Source: Clostridiales bacterium
GTDB lineage: Bacteria > Bacillota > Clostridia > Oscillospirales > Oscillospiraceae
Reading direction: 5' to 3'
Length of the DNA: 63,322 nucleotides
Assembly (NCBI GenBank): GCA_029265975.1
Contig: JAJUGN010000005.1
Span: forward strand, 1 to 63,322
Shown here one piece after another: positions 16,509-23,924 of the stretch (within the stretch, counting starts at the first letter, position 1; the number at the start of each line of letters is the position of its first letter). The position numbers and the translations under genes are program-made. The notes beneath the pieces were generated by a model. The model was given only the letters and a program-made list of their open reading frames with translations, had not been told where the DNA came from and searched no databases.

Positions 16509-18185
16509 ATGAAACTTTCACCCGAAATATACAAGGAATTTGAAGAAATAGTGGGACCCAGATATATCTCGCAGGATCCCGGCGTGCTCGAGACATACAG
16601 GTGCATGCCCGCACAGTCCTCCGCGCACTACGGACCTTACTGGGATCATATGACGCCCACTCCCATGGCCGTCATCCTGCCCGGCTGCACCGAGGAGGTT
16701 CAGGGCATAGTCAGGCTCTGCAACAAGTACAAGATAAAATTCAAGGCCGGCGGCTCGTTCTGGGGCGCGATGGCTTACATAGGCTCGGATTATTCCATTC
16801 AGCTCGACATGCGCCGAATGAGAAAAATCGAAATCGACGTCAAGAATCAGCTCGCGATCATCGATCCTTACGTCAACGGCGCCATGCTTCAGTCCGAGGC
16901 TATGAAGTACGGCTTTTCCTGCAACATCCCCGGAGTCGGGTGCTCAAGCTCAATAGTCGCCAGCGCAAGCGGCTGGGGCGGAGTCGGCCCCAGCACCGTG
17001 TGCTCGGGGGGGCACAAGGAAAATCTCTGCGCCCTCGAATGGGTGCTCCCGAACGGGGAGCTGCTGAGGACCGGAACCGCGGGCTCCGGCGACGGCTGGT
17101 TCTGCGGAGAGGGCCCCGGCCCCAGCACAAGGGCGTTCCTCACGGCCAGCATGGGCGTCTGCGGCGAGATGGGCGTCGTGACGAAAATGGCGATGAGGCT
17201 TTACCCCTGGCCCGGCCCGGCAGTTTTGCCCAGCACCGGCACCGTACCCGCATACAAGGCGGCCCTGCCCGACAACTTCAGGTGCTACACCGTCTGCTTC
17301 CCGAGCTGGGACATGTGGGCGAAGGCCCTCACCATGTGCTACGACTCCGACCTTGTATATCTGGGCCACAGGCAGTTCAATATGTTCGGAAGGGATCTCA
17401 AGGGCGCGATGATACGCATACTGACAGATCCCGATAAGCAGCTCTGCGACCTTGAGGAATTGCTTTCCGACCCCGAGGTGAAAAGGCAGACCGAGGAGAT
17501 GAAGCTTGAATTCCAGATAGTCCTCGCGGGCTACACCAAGCGCGACATGGAGCTCAAGGAAGCGATACTTCAGGAGATCCTCAAAGAGTGCGACGCATGG
17601 CTGTCGTCGATGATGCTCGAGCCCGACATCGAGAACTGGGCGCTGCTTTATCTTATAAGACTGGGCCACAAGAATCTCAACTACGTCATGTGCGGCTCAT
17701 ACGAGGGCAACTTCGGCCTGAACCCGAATCTCTGGGTAAGCGCCTCGTACATGGAGGAGGCCGCCGCGTTCAAAAAGCAGTGGGAGGACACCCACACCTC
17801 GATCGTGAAAAACGGCGGCGATTCCGAGATGGGCAGCTTTTCCTTCACCGGTGGCGGCGGAGCCGTCGGCTGGGAGTTTTTCGTGGACTTCGACGCCTAT
17901 GACAAGGATTCCGTCACCGGCGCATGCGACTTCATAGACGAAACCGAAAAATGGATGGCGGAAAGGCACCTCGGAGGAGATATGGGCAGAAGCAACAAGT
18001 ATCTCCGGCAGCCGAACGGCTACGACTGGCCTCAGGAAAAGCACAACGAGCTGTTCTCCAAGGTTCCGCAGCCTCACGTTTTCGCATATCAGTGGAAGGT
18101 CAGGGAAGCGATAAATCCGAACCTCCTCGGCGGCAGCTATTACAGAACTTTAGACCCGGAAATGATACCGGAAAACAAACGATAA
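16509..18185 (+). CDS. vanillyl-alcohol-oxidase-like FAD enzyme, cassette A gene 3
   Basis: A 558-residue PCMH-type flavoprotein resembling 4-cresol dehydrogenase and vanillyl alcohol oxidase. FAD-binding segments: TPMAVILPGCTEEVQGIVRLC near residue 50, GGSFWGAMAYIGSDY near 80, and a Gly-rich GSGDGWFCGEGPGPS near 193. The family oxidises para-substituted phenols or related alcohols; in an anaerobe electrons would pass to the Fe-S protein encoded just upstream rather than to oxygen. Which residue, if any, carries covalent FAD cannot be fixed by eye. The start has GGAAGGAGG. The paralog is 21888-23549. A terminator follows. Confidence 0.83.
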   Translation: MKLSPEIYKEFEEIVGPRYISQDPGVLETYRCMPAQSSAHYGPYWDHMTPTPMAVILPGCTEEVQGIVRLCNKYKIKFKAGGSFWGAMAYIGSDYSIQLDMRRMRKIEIDVKNQLAIIDPYVNGAMLQSEAMKYGFSCNIPGVGCSSSIVASASGWGGVGPSTVCSGGHKENLCALEWVLPNGELLRTGTAGSGDGWFCGEGPGPSTRAFLTASMGVCGEMGVVTKMAMRLYPWPGPAVLPSTGTVPAYKAALPDNFRCYTVCFPSWDMWAKALTMCYDSDLVYLGHRQFNMFGRDLKGAMIRILTDPDKQLCDLEELLSDPEVKRQTEEMKLEFQIVLAGYTKRDMELKEAILQEILKECDAWLSSMMLEPDIENWALLYLIRLGHKNLNYVMCGSYEGNFGLNPNLWVSASYMEEAAAFKKQWEDTHTSIVKNGGDSEMGSFSFTGGGGAVGWEFFVDFDAYDKDSVTGACDFIDETEKWMAERHLGGDMGRSNKYLRQPNGYDWPQEKHNELFSKVPQPHVFAYQWKVREAINPNLLGGSYYRTLDPEMIPENKR

Positions 18186-18197
18186 TTAAAATCACAG

Positions 18198-18230
18198 GCC
18201 CCGCCTCAGTTTTGAGGCGGGGCTTTGTTA
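18198..18230 (+). terminator. terminator of cassette A
   Basis: Perfect 11-bp stem GCCCCGCCTCA / TGAGGCGGGGC, 4-nt loop, then TTTGTTAT. Confidence 0.9.
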
Positions 18231-18262
18231 TATACGGGGCCAAACGGGGGTTAAGGCGCGGT

Positions 18263-18844
18263 TCAGGGCTCCAGCGATTTCAGCACATGGCCCATATACC
18301 TGCGCATACGTTCCTTAAGGTCGTAGCCTCCGTTTGATGTGCACCAGTGGTAGCAAATTCCTCTCATGCACACAAAAAGAAAGTCGGTCAGTTCCTCGGA
18401 CGAAGATTCGGAAACGATTTCGCCGATTTCCTGGCCTTCCTTTATCATCTCATCGAGCTTATGCTGCATGGCGCGGTACTGGACAAACCACTCGTTGTCC
18501 GGGTTATACAGCACCTTTACGGAATCAAGGCCCGTCCTGATCGTAAGCTCCGAATAGCGGTCGATAAAAAGGCGTATCCTTTCGAGCGGAGTTTTTCCCT
18601 CTTCGGCGGGATTTTCGCTCACCATAAACTTATCGCCCTGTATGTAAAGCTCTTTCAAAATATCGCTTTTGGTATTATAATACAGGTAAAAAGTGCCAAC
18701 CGATACACCGGCGCGGCCGCAAATGCTCCTTATGGTAGCCGCCTGATATCCCTTTTCTCTCATCAGGCTCATGCCGGCCACGAAAAGTCTGCGCTTCGTA
18801 GCCTCTGCTTTCTGCTGTCTTTTGTTTTCAGCCGCAATGTCCAA
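18263..18844 (-). CDS. TetR-family transcriptional repressor
   Basis: About 193 residues. The N-terminal TetR helix-turn-helix is clear: ATIRSICGRAGVSVGTFYLYYNTKSDIL at roughly residues 37-64. The C-terminal ligand domain is of unknown specificity. The start is uncertain: TTG 18844 has GGTGAT about 6 nt upstream and removes an odd hydrophobic leader, while ATG 18883 has no site; I chose TTG. The gene is divergent from cassette B, whose promoter carries a perfect palindrome over the -10 box, so this protein is the obvious candidate repressor of cassette B. Confidence 0.9.
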   Translation of the reverse strand: MDIAAENKRQQKAEATKRRLFVAGMSLMREKGYQAATIRSICGRAGVSVGTFYLYYNTKSDILKELYIQGDKFMVSENPAEEGKTPLERIRLFIDRYSELTIRTGLDSVKVLYNPDNEWFVQYRAMQHKLDEMIKEGQEIGEIVSESSSEELTDFLFVCMRGICYHWCTSNGGYDLKERMRRYMGHVLKSLEP

Positions 18845-18929
18845 TAATATCACCCAGAGTATTATAAACAAATTTATTTCCATATTTCAAGGACAATATA
18901 TTATTTTTTTAGAGAATGTACATCTGTTA

Positions 18930-18957
18930 TTGACAAGCCCTGAAGATTTGGTATACT
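18930..18957 (+). promoter_or_regulatory. promoter of cassette B
   Basis: Perfect TTGACA (18930-18935), 16-bp spacer, TATACT (18952-18957). The leader to the first gene is about 140 nt. Confidence 0.8.
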
Positions 18958-18973
18958 GAACGTGTTCAGTATA
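18952..18973. promoter_or_regulatory. TetR-type operator overlapping the -10 box
   Basis: Perfect 22-bp inverted repeat TATACTGAAC-GT-GTTCAGTATA. Its left arm contains the -10 hexamer of the cassette B promoter, and the TetR gene is divergent. Binding here would block RNA polymerase. Confidence 0.82.
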
Positions 18974-19101
18974 ATTTTTGCCGGGGCGTATGAGGATAAA
19001 TCTAAAGCTTGATTTATCCTTGTTTGCAACGGCAAAAGCTCCCTCGCAATCGTCCCGTCCGGCGACATTTTTATTTCAGTAATAAAAAGGAGGAAATGAT
19101 T

Positions 19102-20574
19102 TTGGAAACAATCTATGAAAAACTCTGCGCTATTTTCGGCAGCGAGAATGTTTCCGACGCCCCCGCAACGCTGGAAGCATTTTCGAAAGACGAAAGCTTC
19201 GCGACGCCCATGCGCCCCTTCTTCGTTGTGAAGCCCGAAAATGCCAAGCAAGTCCAGGCGTTAGTCAGGTTGGCGAACGAAACGAAAACCCCGCTTGTGC
19301 CGGTGAGCTCTGGCGCGCCGCATTTCAAGGGTGATACGGTGCCGAGCGTTCCGGAATCGATCATTGTTGATTTAAGCGGAATGAACAAAATCATCAGCAT
19401 CAACCGTCAGCAGAGGATGGCCATCATCGAACCGGGCGTTACTTACGGCCAGCTTCAGGAAGCGCTTGCAAAAGAAGGCATGACGCTTTCCACCCCGTTA
19501 AGGCCAAAGGCTACAAAATCAGTTTTGACGAGCCTTCTTGAAATAGAGCCGAGGCTCAACTGCCTCCATCAGTTCAACTACACCGAACCCTTGAGATGCG
19601 TAGAGGTCACGTTCGGTGACGGCAACCAGATATTCACCGGCGCCGCCGGCAACGGGCCTCAGGATTTGCAAAAGCAATGGGAGCTTGGAAACTGGCAGGT
19701 CCATTCCAACGGACCGGCCATGACCGACATGCTCAGGATGGTCACCCAGGCGCAGGGAAGCATGGGAATCGTGACCTGGGCTTCGCTGAGGTGCGAGCTG
19801 CTTCCGACAATCAAGAAAATGTTTTTGGCGCCCGCGAAAAAATCCACCGATTTGGAAGATTTCGTTTACAAGGCCATCTGGGCGAGAATCGGCGACAAGC
19901 TTTTCGTCATGAACAAGGCCTATCTCGCGAGTCTGATGGGCGAGACCGCCGAAGAAATCGCCGGGCTTAAGGAAATCATGCCGAACTGGGTCGCCGCAAT
20001 CGGTATTTCCGGAGACATACTGCTTCCGGAAATGAAGGTCAGCGCTCAGGAATACGACATCAAGGAATACGCGAAGCAGACCGGTGTCCAGCTGCTCCCG
20101 AAGGTGCCGGGCGCAACCGGAGACGAGGTGCTCGAGAAATCCATAACCCCTTCCGGAGAGGCTTATTGGAAGCAGACGGCGAAGGGCGCGTTCCAGGACA
20201 TATTCTTCATTACCACCTTGGACAGAACCTCAAAGTTCATAGAAGCGATGTACAGTCTTGCGATCACGGCCGGGTATCCCACCGAGGACATCGGAATATA
20301 CATACAGCCGCAGCATATGGGCACATCGGTTCATCTCGAATTCAGCCTCCCTTACAATCCCGAGAATGCGAAAGAAGCAAAGAAAGTCAAGGAGTTATAT
20401 ATCACGGCGAGCAGAGAAATGTCGAAGCTGGGCGGCTTCTACGCAAGGCCGTATGACATCTGGTCTACTATCCAGCTGAATAAAGACGCTCAGACGTATG
20501 AGATTCTGAAGAAAATGAAGAACATTTTCGATCCCAACAACATAATGAACACCGGAAAACTTACTTTGAAATAA
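19102..20574 (+). CDS. FAD-binding PCMH-type oxidoreductase, cassette B gene 1
   Basis: About 490 residues, paralogous end to end to 13731-15200 and sharing VPVSSGAPHFKGDTVPSVP, QAQGSMGIVTWASLRC and the closing IFDPNNIMNTGKL. I place the start at TTG 19102: AGGAGG lies 8 nt upstream and the resulting N-terminus aligns residue for residue with the cassette A paralog; ATG 19096 would sit only 2 nt from the ribosome site. It is the first gene of an operon driven by a promoter with a TetR-type operator. Function as for the paralog, a flavoprotein dehydrogenase working with a CCG Fe-S partner; substrate unknown. Confidence 0.87.
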   Translation: METIYEKLCAIFGSENVSDAPATLEAFSKDESFATPMRPFFVVKPENAKQVQALVRLANETKTPLVPVSSGAPHFKGDTVPSVPESIIVDLSGMNKIISINRQQRMAIIEPGVTYGQLQEALAKEGMTLSTPLRPKATKSVLTSLLEIEPRLNCLHQFNYTEPLRCVEVTFGDGNQIFTGAAGNGPQDLQKQWELGNWQVHSNGPAMTDMLRMVTQAQGSMGIVTWASLRCELLPTIKKMFLAPAKKSTDLEDFVYKAIWARIGDKLFVMNKAYLASLMGETAEEIAGLKEIMPNWVAAIGISGDILLPEMKVSAQEYDIKEYAKQTGVQLLPKVPGATGDEVLEKSITPSGEAYWKQTAKGAFQDIFFITTLDRTSKFIEAMYSLAITAGYPTEDIGIYIQPQHMGTSVHLEFSLPYNPENAKEAKKVKELYITASREMSKLGGFYARPYDIWSTIQLNKDAQTYEILKKMKNIFDPNNIMNTGKLTLK

Positions 20575-20598
20575 GTAAAGGAAAAGGAGGCTTATAAG

Positions 20599-21873
20599 AT
20601 GGCTTTAAATGATTTCAGACCCATGATGGAACGCTGCAGCAATTGCGCTGGCTGCAAATTCATTCCATTTGACAAAATAAAAAGCATTAGATTCGCCGAG
20701 AACTGTCCAAGCATCGGGTATTACAATTTCATGACCTATTCGGCCCGCGGACGCTTTCAGCTGAGCCAGAGCCTGCTCGACGGCAGAACGCAGCTTGACG
20801 ATACGGTTACTGAAGCCATTCATTCCTGCACGTCCTGCGGATATTGCGACGTAGGCTGCAAGGTGACCAGGTACAATCTTGAAACTCTCGAGCACAACAT
20901 TGAGCAGAAGGCCTATGCCGTGGAAAACGGCAAGGTTCTGGAGGGCCAGAAGCCCGTTATCGAGAACCTGAAAAAAGAACAGAGCATGATCCCCGGAACC
21001 AAGAAAGCAAACCGCACCGACTGGGCAAAGGACCTGAAGCTCAAGGACCTGTTCAAGGAAAAAGCCGAGGTGGCTTTCTTTGCAGGCTGCAAGTACAGCT
21101 ACGATCCCAAGCTCCAGAAGATAGCGCAATCCGCCGTAAAACTGCTTCAGAGCGCCGGAGTGGATTTGGGATATCTCGGCGCGGCCGACAACTGCTGCGC
21201 GGGGCGCGCTCATCAGATGGGCTTCTTCAAGGAGTTCAAGGACCGCGCCGACGCAAACATCAAAGCGTTCGAAACGGCAGGCGTAAAGACAATCGTGACT
21301 CCCTGCTCCGACTGCTACCATGCTTTCAAGCGCCAGTACGCGAAGCTGGGACTGAACGTCAAGGTGCTTCACGTTGTCGAATATGTTGACCAGCTGATAC
21401 AGGAAGGAAAAATCAAGTTTACTAAAACAGTTCCTCTTAAGGTCACCTATCACGATCCCTGCCATCTCGGCAGACTGGGCGAAGAGTACATCCCCTGGGA
21501 AGGCAAGGAAAAGAAAATACTCAATCAGATACATACCTGGGAGCCCAGAAGGCCGAGATACAACGGAGCTTACGGAATATATGACGCTCCGAGAAACATC
21601 CTTAGAGCCATACCCGGAATAACGCTGGTTGAAATGGAAAGAATCCGCGAATACTCGTGGTGCTGCGGAGCGGGCGGCGGATGCAGCGAATCCAACCCTG
21701 AGTTTTCCGCCTGGACCGCCGGCGAACGGATTACCGAAGCGAATGCGACGGGCGCCGACGCATTGGTGACAGCCTGCCCGTGGTGCAAAGACAACTTTGT
21801 CAACGCTGTCGACGAAAATGGTAATAAGATCGAGGTCTTAGATATCATTGAGCTCGTGCAGCAAGCGATGTGA
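20599..21873 (+). CDS. CCG-domain Fe-S oxidoreductase, cassette B gene 2
   Basis: 424 residues, the same length as the cassette A protein at 15218 and very similar throughout. Motifs: CSNCAGC near residue 12, [4Fe-4S] CTSCGYCDVGCKVTRYN near 75, CCG domain 1 (FAGCKYSYDPKLQ...ADNCCAGRAHQMGF), and CCG domain 2 (DPCHLGRLGEEY...WCCGAGGGCSESNP...ACPWC). The cassette A protein has a fourth nearby Cys, CKVCRYN, that is Thr here, so the last Cys of the canonical motif is the one in GCK. Expected to shuttle electrons from the flanking FAD enzymes. AAGGAGG precedes the start. Confidence 0.9.
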   Translation: MALNDFRPMMERCSNCAGCKFIPFDKIKSIRFAENCPSIGYYNFMTYSARGRFQLSQSLLDGRTQLDDTVTEAIHSCTSCGYCDVGCKVTRYNLETLEHNIEQKAYAVENGKVLEGQKPVIENLKKEQSMIPGTKKANRTDWAKDLKLKDLFKEKAEVAFFAGCKYSYDPKLQKIAQSAVKLLQSAGVDLGYLGAADNCCAGRAHQMGFFKEFKDRADANIKAFETAGVKTIVTPCSDCYHAFKRQYAKLGLNVKVLHVVEYVDQLIQEGKIKFTKTVPLKVTYHDPCHLGRLGEEYIPWEGKEKKILNQIHTWEPRRPRYNGAYGIYDAPRNILRAIPGITLVEMERIREYSWCCGAGGGCSESNPEFSAWTAGERITEANATGADALVTACPWCKDNFVNAVDENGNKIEVLDIIELVQQAM

Positions 21874-21887
21874 GAGGAGGTTTTACA

Positions 21888-23549
21888 ATGGCTTTTCCGA
21901 AAGAAATATACAAGGCGCTCGAAGATATCGTAGGAAAAAGAAACATCTCCGAAAATATGGGCGTATGCGAAACATACAGGTGCATCCCTTCTCAGTCGTC
22001 CGCTCACTACGGCCCGTCGGAGCACTGGACTCCCCTTCCCCAGGCCGTAGTCCTGCCCGGAAGCACGGAAGAGGTTCAGAACATCGTAAGAGTCTGCAAC
22101 AAATACGGCATAGAGTTCAAAGCCTCAACCACCTTCTGGTCGACAATGGGCTACATAGGCGGAGATTTTGCCATTCAGATTGATCTTAGAAGAATGAAGA
22201 GCGTGGAAATCGACGCAAAGAACATGATCGCAATCGTCGAGCCTTATGCGATCGCGGCGACTGTCCAGGCCGAAGCCATGAAAGTCGGCCTTAACCTGAA
22301 CATTCCCGGCGTCGGCTGTTCAAGCTCCGCCCTGGCAAACGCCTCCTCCTGGATAGCTTTCGGCCCCAATACGATATCCATGGGCTCCGGCTCCGAAAAC
22401 ATACTCGGCATGGAGTGGGTCCTTGGCGGCGGAGAGGTTCTTAGAACCGGCTCCCTGGGCTCCGGAGACGGCTGGTTCTGCGGAGAAGGCCCCGGACCGA
22501 GCCAGAGGGGACTGCTCAGAGGTCTTTTCGGCACGGCCGGCTCTACGGGAGTCTGCACGAAAATGGCTCTGAGGCTCCATCCCTGGCCGGGCCCCGCGGA
22601 CTTCCCGACTTATGGAACAGTTCCGGCTTACAAAGCGGATTTCGGCCCCAACTTCAAATGCTATACGCTCTGCTACCCCAACTGGGAAGCCTGGGCGCGC
22701 AGCGTTCAGTACTTCCACGAAAGCGATATCGTATATTCGGGACACAGGCAGTTCAGCATGTTCGGCAGAAACCTTAAGGCGGCTATGCTGAAGATCATTA
22801 CCGATCCCGACAAGCAGCTCTGCGACATCCCCGCGTTGCTTGAAGACCCGTATATAAAAGAGCAGAACGAAAAGATGAAGCTGGATTATCAGATAGTCAT
22901 TGCCGGCTTCTCCGAAAGAGATCTGGAATACAAGGAAAAGGCCATAGACTATATTCTCGAGCAGACCGGCGGCTGGAAAAGCGAAATGATGCTTGAAAAG
23001 GATATGCACGACTACGCGCTGCTTTACCTGACAAGGCTCGGACATAAGAATCTTAACTTTGTCATGTGCGGCGCCTACGAGGGCACCTTCGGCCTCTCTC
23101 CCAACGTATGGAGAACCATACAGGTCGTCGAGGAAGCGGCGGCTTTGAAGAGAAAATGGGAAGTCGAGCACACCTCGATAGCCGCCACGGGCGGAGACTC
23201 TGCGATGGGCAGCCTCTCCGGAATCGGCGGAGGCGGCGCCACCGGCTGGGAGTTCTTTACGAACTTCGACGCCTATGATAAGGAATCCGTACACGGCACC
23301 TGCAAGTTCATCGACGGAAATCAGGAATTCCACAACAAGTACTCCTTCGGTCCTGACTTCTGCAGATGGAACTCGGATGTAAGACACATGAACGGATACA
23401 ACTACACTCAGGAAGAGCATGACGAGATGTTCTCAAAAACCCCGCAGCCCTGGATTTTCGCCTATCAGTATAAAATAAGAGAGGCCGTCAATCCCAAGAA
23501 CCTCAGCGGAAGCTACCTGAGAACTGTCAATCCGGAAAAACTGAAATAA
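21888..23549 (+). CDS. vanillyl-alcohol-oxidase-like FAD enzyme, cassette B gene 3
   Basis: 553 residues, the paralog of 16509-18185. PCMH segments LPQAVVLPGSTEEVQNIVRVC and TTFWSTMGYIGGDF, plus a conserved LGSGDGWFCGEGPGPSQRG. ATG 21888 is chosen because GAGGAGG lies 8 nt upstream; an upstream in-frame start overlaps the previous gene without a site. The third-gene paralogs differ most in the FAD-domain middle and C-terminal regions, so the two cassettes probably serve related but distinct substrates. A terminator hairpin, later duplicated around a mobile element, follows the stop. Confidence 0.83.
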   Translation: MAFPKEIYKALEDIVGKRNISENMGVCETYRCIPSQSSAHYGPSEHWTPLPQAVVLPGSTEEVQNIVRVCNKYGIEFKASTTFWSTMGYIGGDFAIQIDLRRMKSVEIDAKNMIAIVEPYAIAATVQAEAMKVGLNLNIPGVGCSSSALANASSWIAFGPNTISMGSGSENILGMEWVLGGGEVLRTGSLGSGDGWFCGEGPGPSQRGLLRGLFGTAGSTGVCTKMALRLHPWPGPADFPTYGTVPAYKADFGPNFKCYTLCYPNWEAWARSVQYFHESDIVYSGHRQFSMFGRNLKAAMLKIITDPDKQLCDIPALLEDPYIKEQNEKMKLDYQIVIAGFSERDLEYKEKAIDYILEQTGGWKSEMMLEKDMHDYALLYLTRLGHKNLNFVMCGAYEGTFGLSPNVWRTIQVVEEAAALKRKWEVEHTSIAATGGDSAMGSLSGIGGGGATGWEFFTNFDAYDKESVHGTCKFIDGNQEFHNKYSFGPDFCRWNSDVRHMNGYNYTQEEHDEMFSKTPQPWIFAYQYKIREAVNPKNLSGSYLRTVNPEKLK

Positions 23550-23566
23550 AATATCGCATAAATGAA

Positions 23567-23600
23567 AGGGACCCGCCGTGTAAGGACGGGTCCCTTTCGT
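23567..23600. repeat. direct repeat left of copy B: duplicated terminator hairpin
   Basis: 34-bp unit made of the terminator stem GGGACCCGCC..GGACGGGTCCC plus TTTCGT, abutting the element. A 32-bp version recurs at 23705-23736. The arms form a strong stem-loop that would terminate cassette B. Confidence 0.85.
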
Positions 23601-23704
23601 CAGACTGTCAAAAAAGCCCTTTGGGCTTTTTTGACAAGGGGGGCTTAATGACGGACGCTCTGCCGCGCCCGTCATGAGCTGTAAACAAGTTTTTCGACAA
23701 GCTG
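23601..23704 (-). mobile_element. MITE-like repeat, copy B (104 bp, internally deleted, inverted)
   Basis: Reverse orientation relative to copies A and C. It keeps both ends (CAGACTGTCAAAAAAG on the plus strand; CGACAAGCTG at the right), the AAAAAAGCCC/GGGCTTTTTT hairpin and the GCGGCAGAGCG region. It lacks about 90 bp corresponding to the first two hairpins. Flanked by 34/32-bp direct repeats that are themselves terminator hairpins. Confidence 0.85.
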
Positions 23705-23736
23705 AGGGACCCGCCGTAAGGACGGGTCCCTTTCGT
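23705..23736. repeat. direct repeat right of copy B
   Basis: 32-bp copy of 23567-23600, lacking a GT dinucleotide in the loop. Confidence 0.85.
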
Positions 23737-23769
23737 TTGCCGGCTAAATCCGCCTAATGACACCCATTA

Positions 23770-23798
23770 TTGATATTTTGTAACATCTGGTTTATAAT
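23770..23798 (+). promoter_or_regulatory. strong sigma-A promoter for lipoprotein operon
   Basis: TTGATA (23770-23775), 17-bp spacer, perfect TATAAT (23793-23798). The leader to the lipoprotein start is about 120 nt. Confidence 0.78.
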
Positions 23799-23924
23799 TA
23801 CTTTGAATGAATATATTGGTATTTAATAGCTCATTATCTTAATTTTCCAGCAAGGAGCAGATAAAATTGAAACCGCCTTGCCCCGTATGTCTTGGAATAT
23901 CGCTCAAGCCGCAGGAGGTATCGC

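Noticed and set aside
20605-21534. Long open frame antisense to the cassette B Fe-S gene
   Set aside because: It is the mirror of a clear CCG Fe-S protein, has no ribosome site or recognisable domain, and similar antisense frames lie opposite 16509, 21888 and 60732; this is a codon-bias shadow.
22320-23420. 366-codon antisense frame opposite the VAO-like gene
   Set aside because: No family signature and no start signals; the plus-strand protein is well supported by its paralog.
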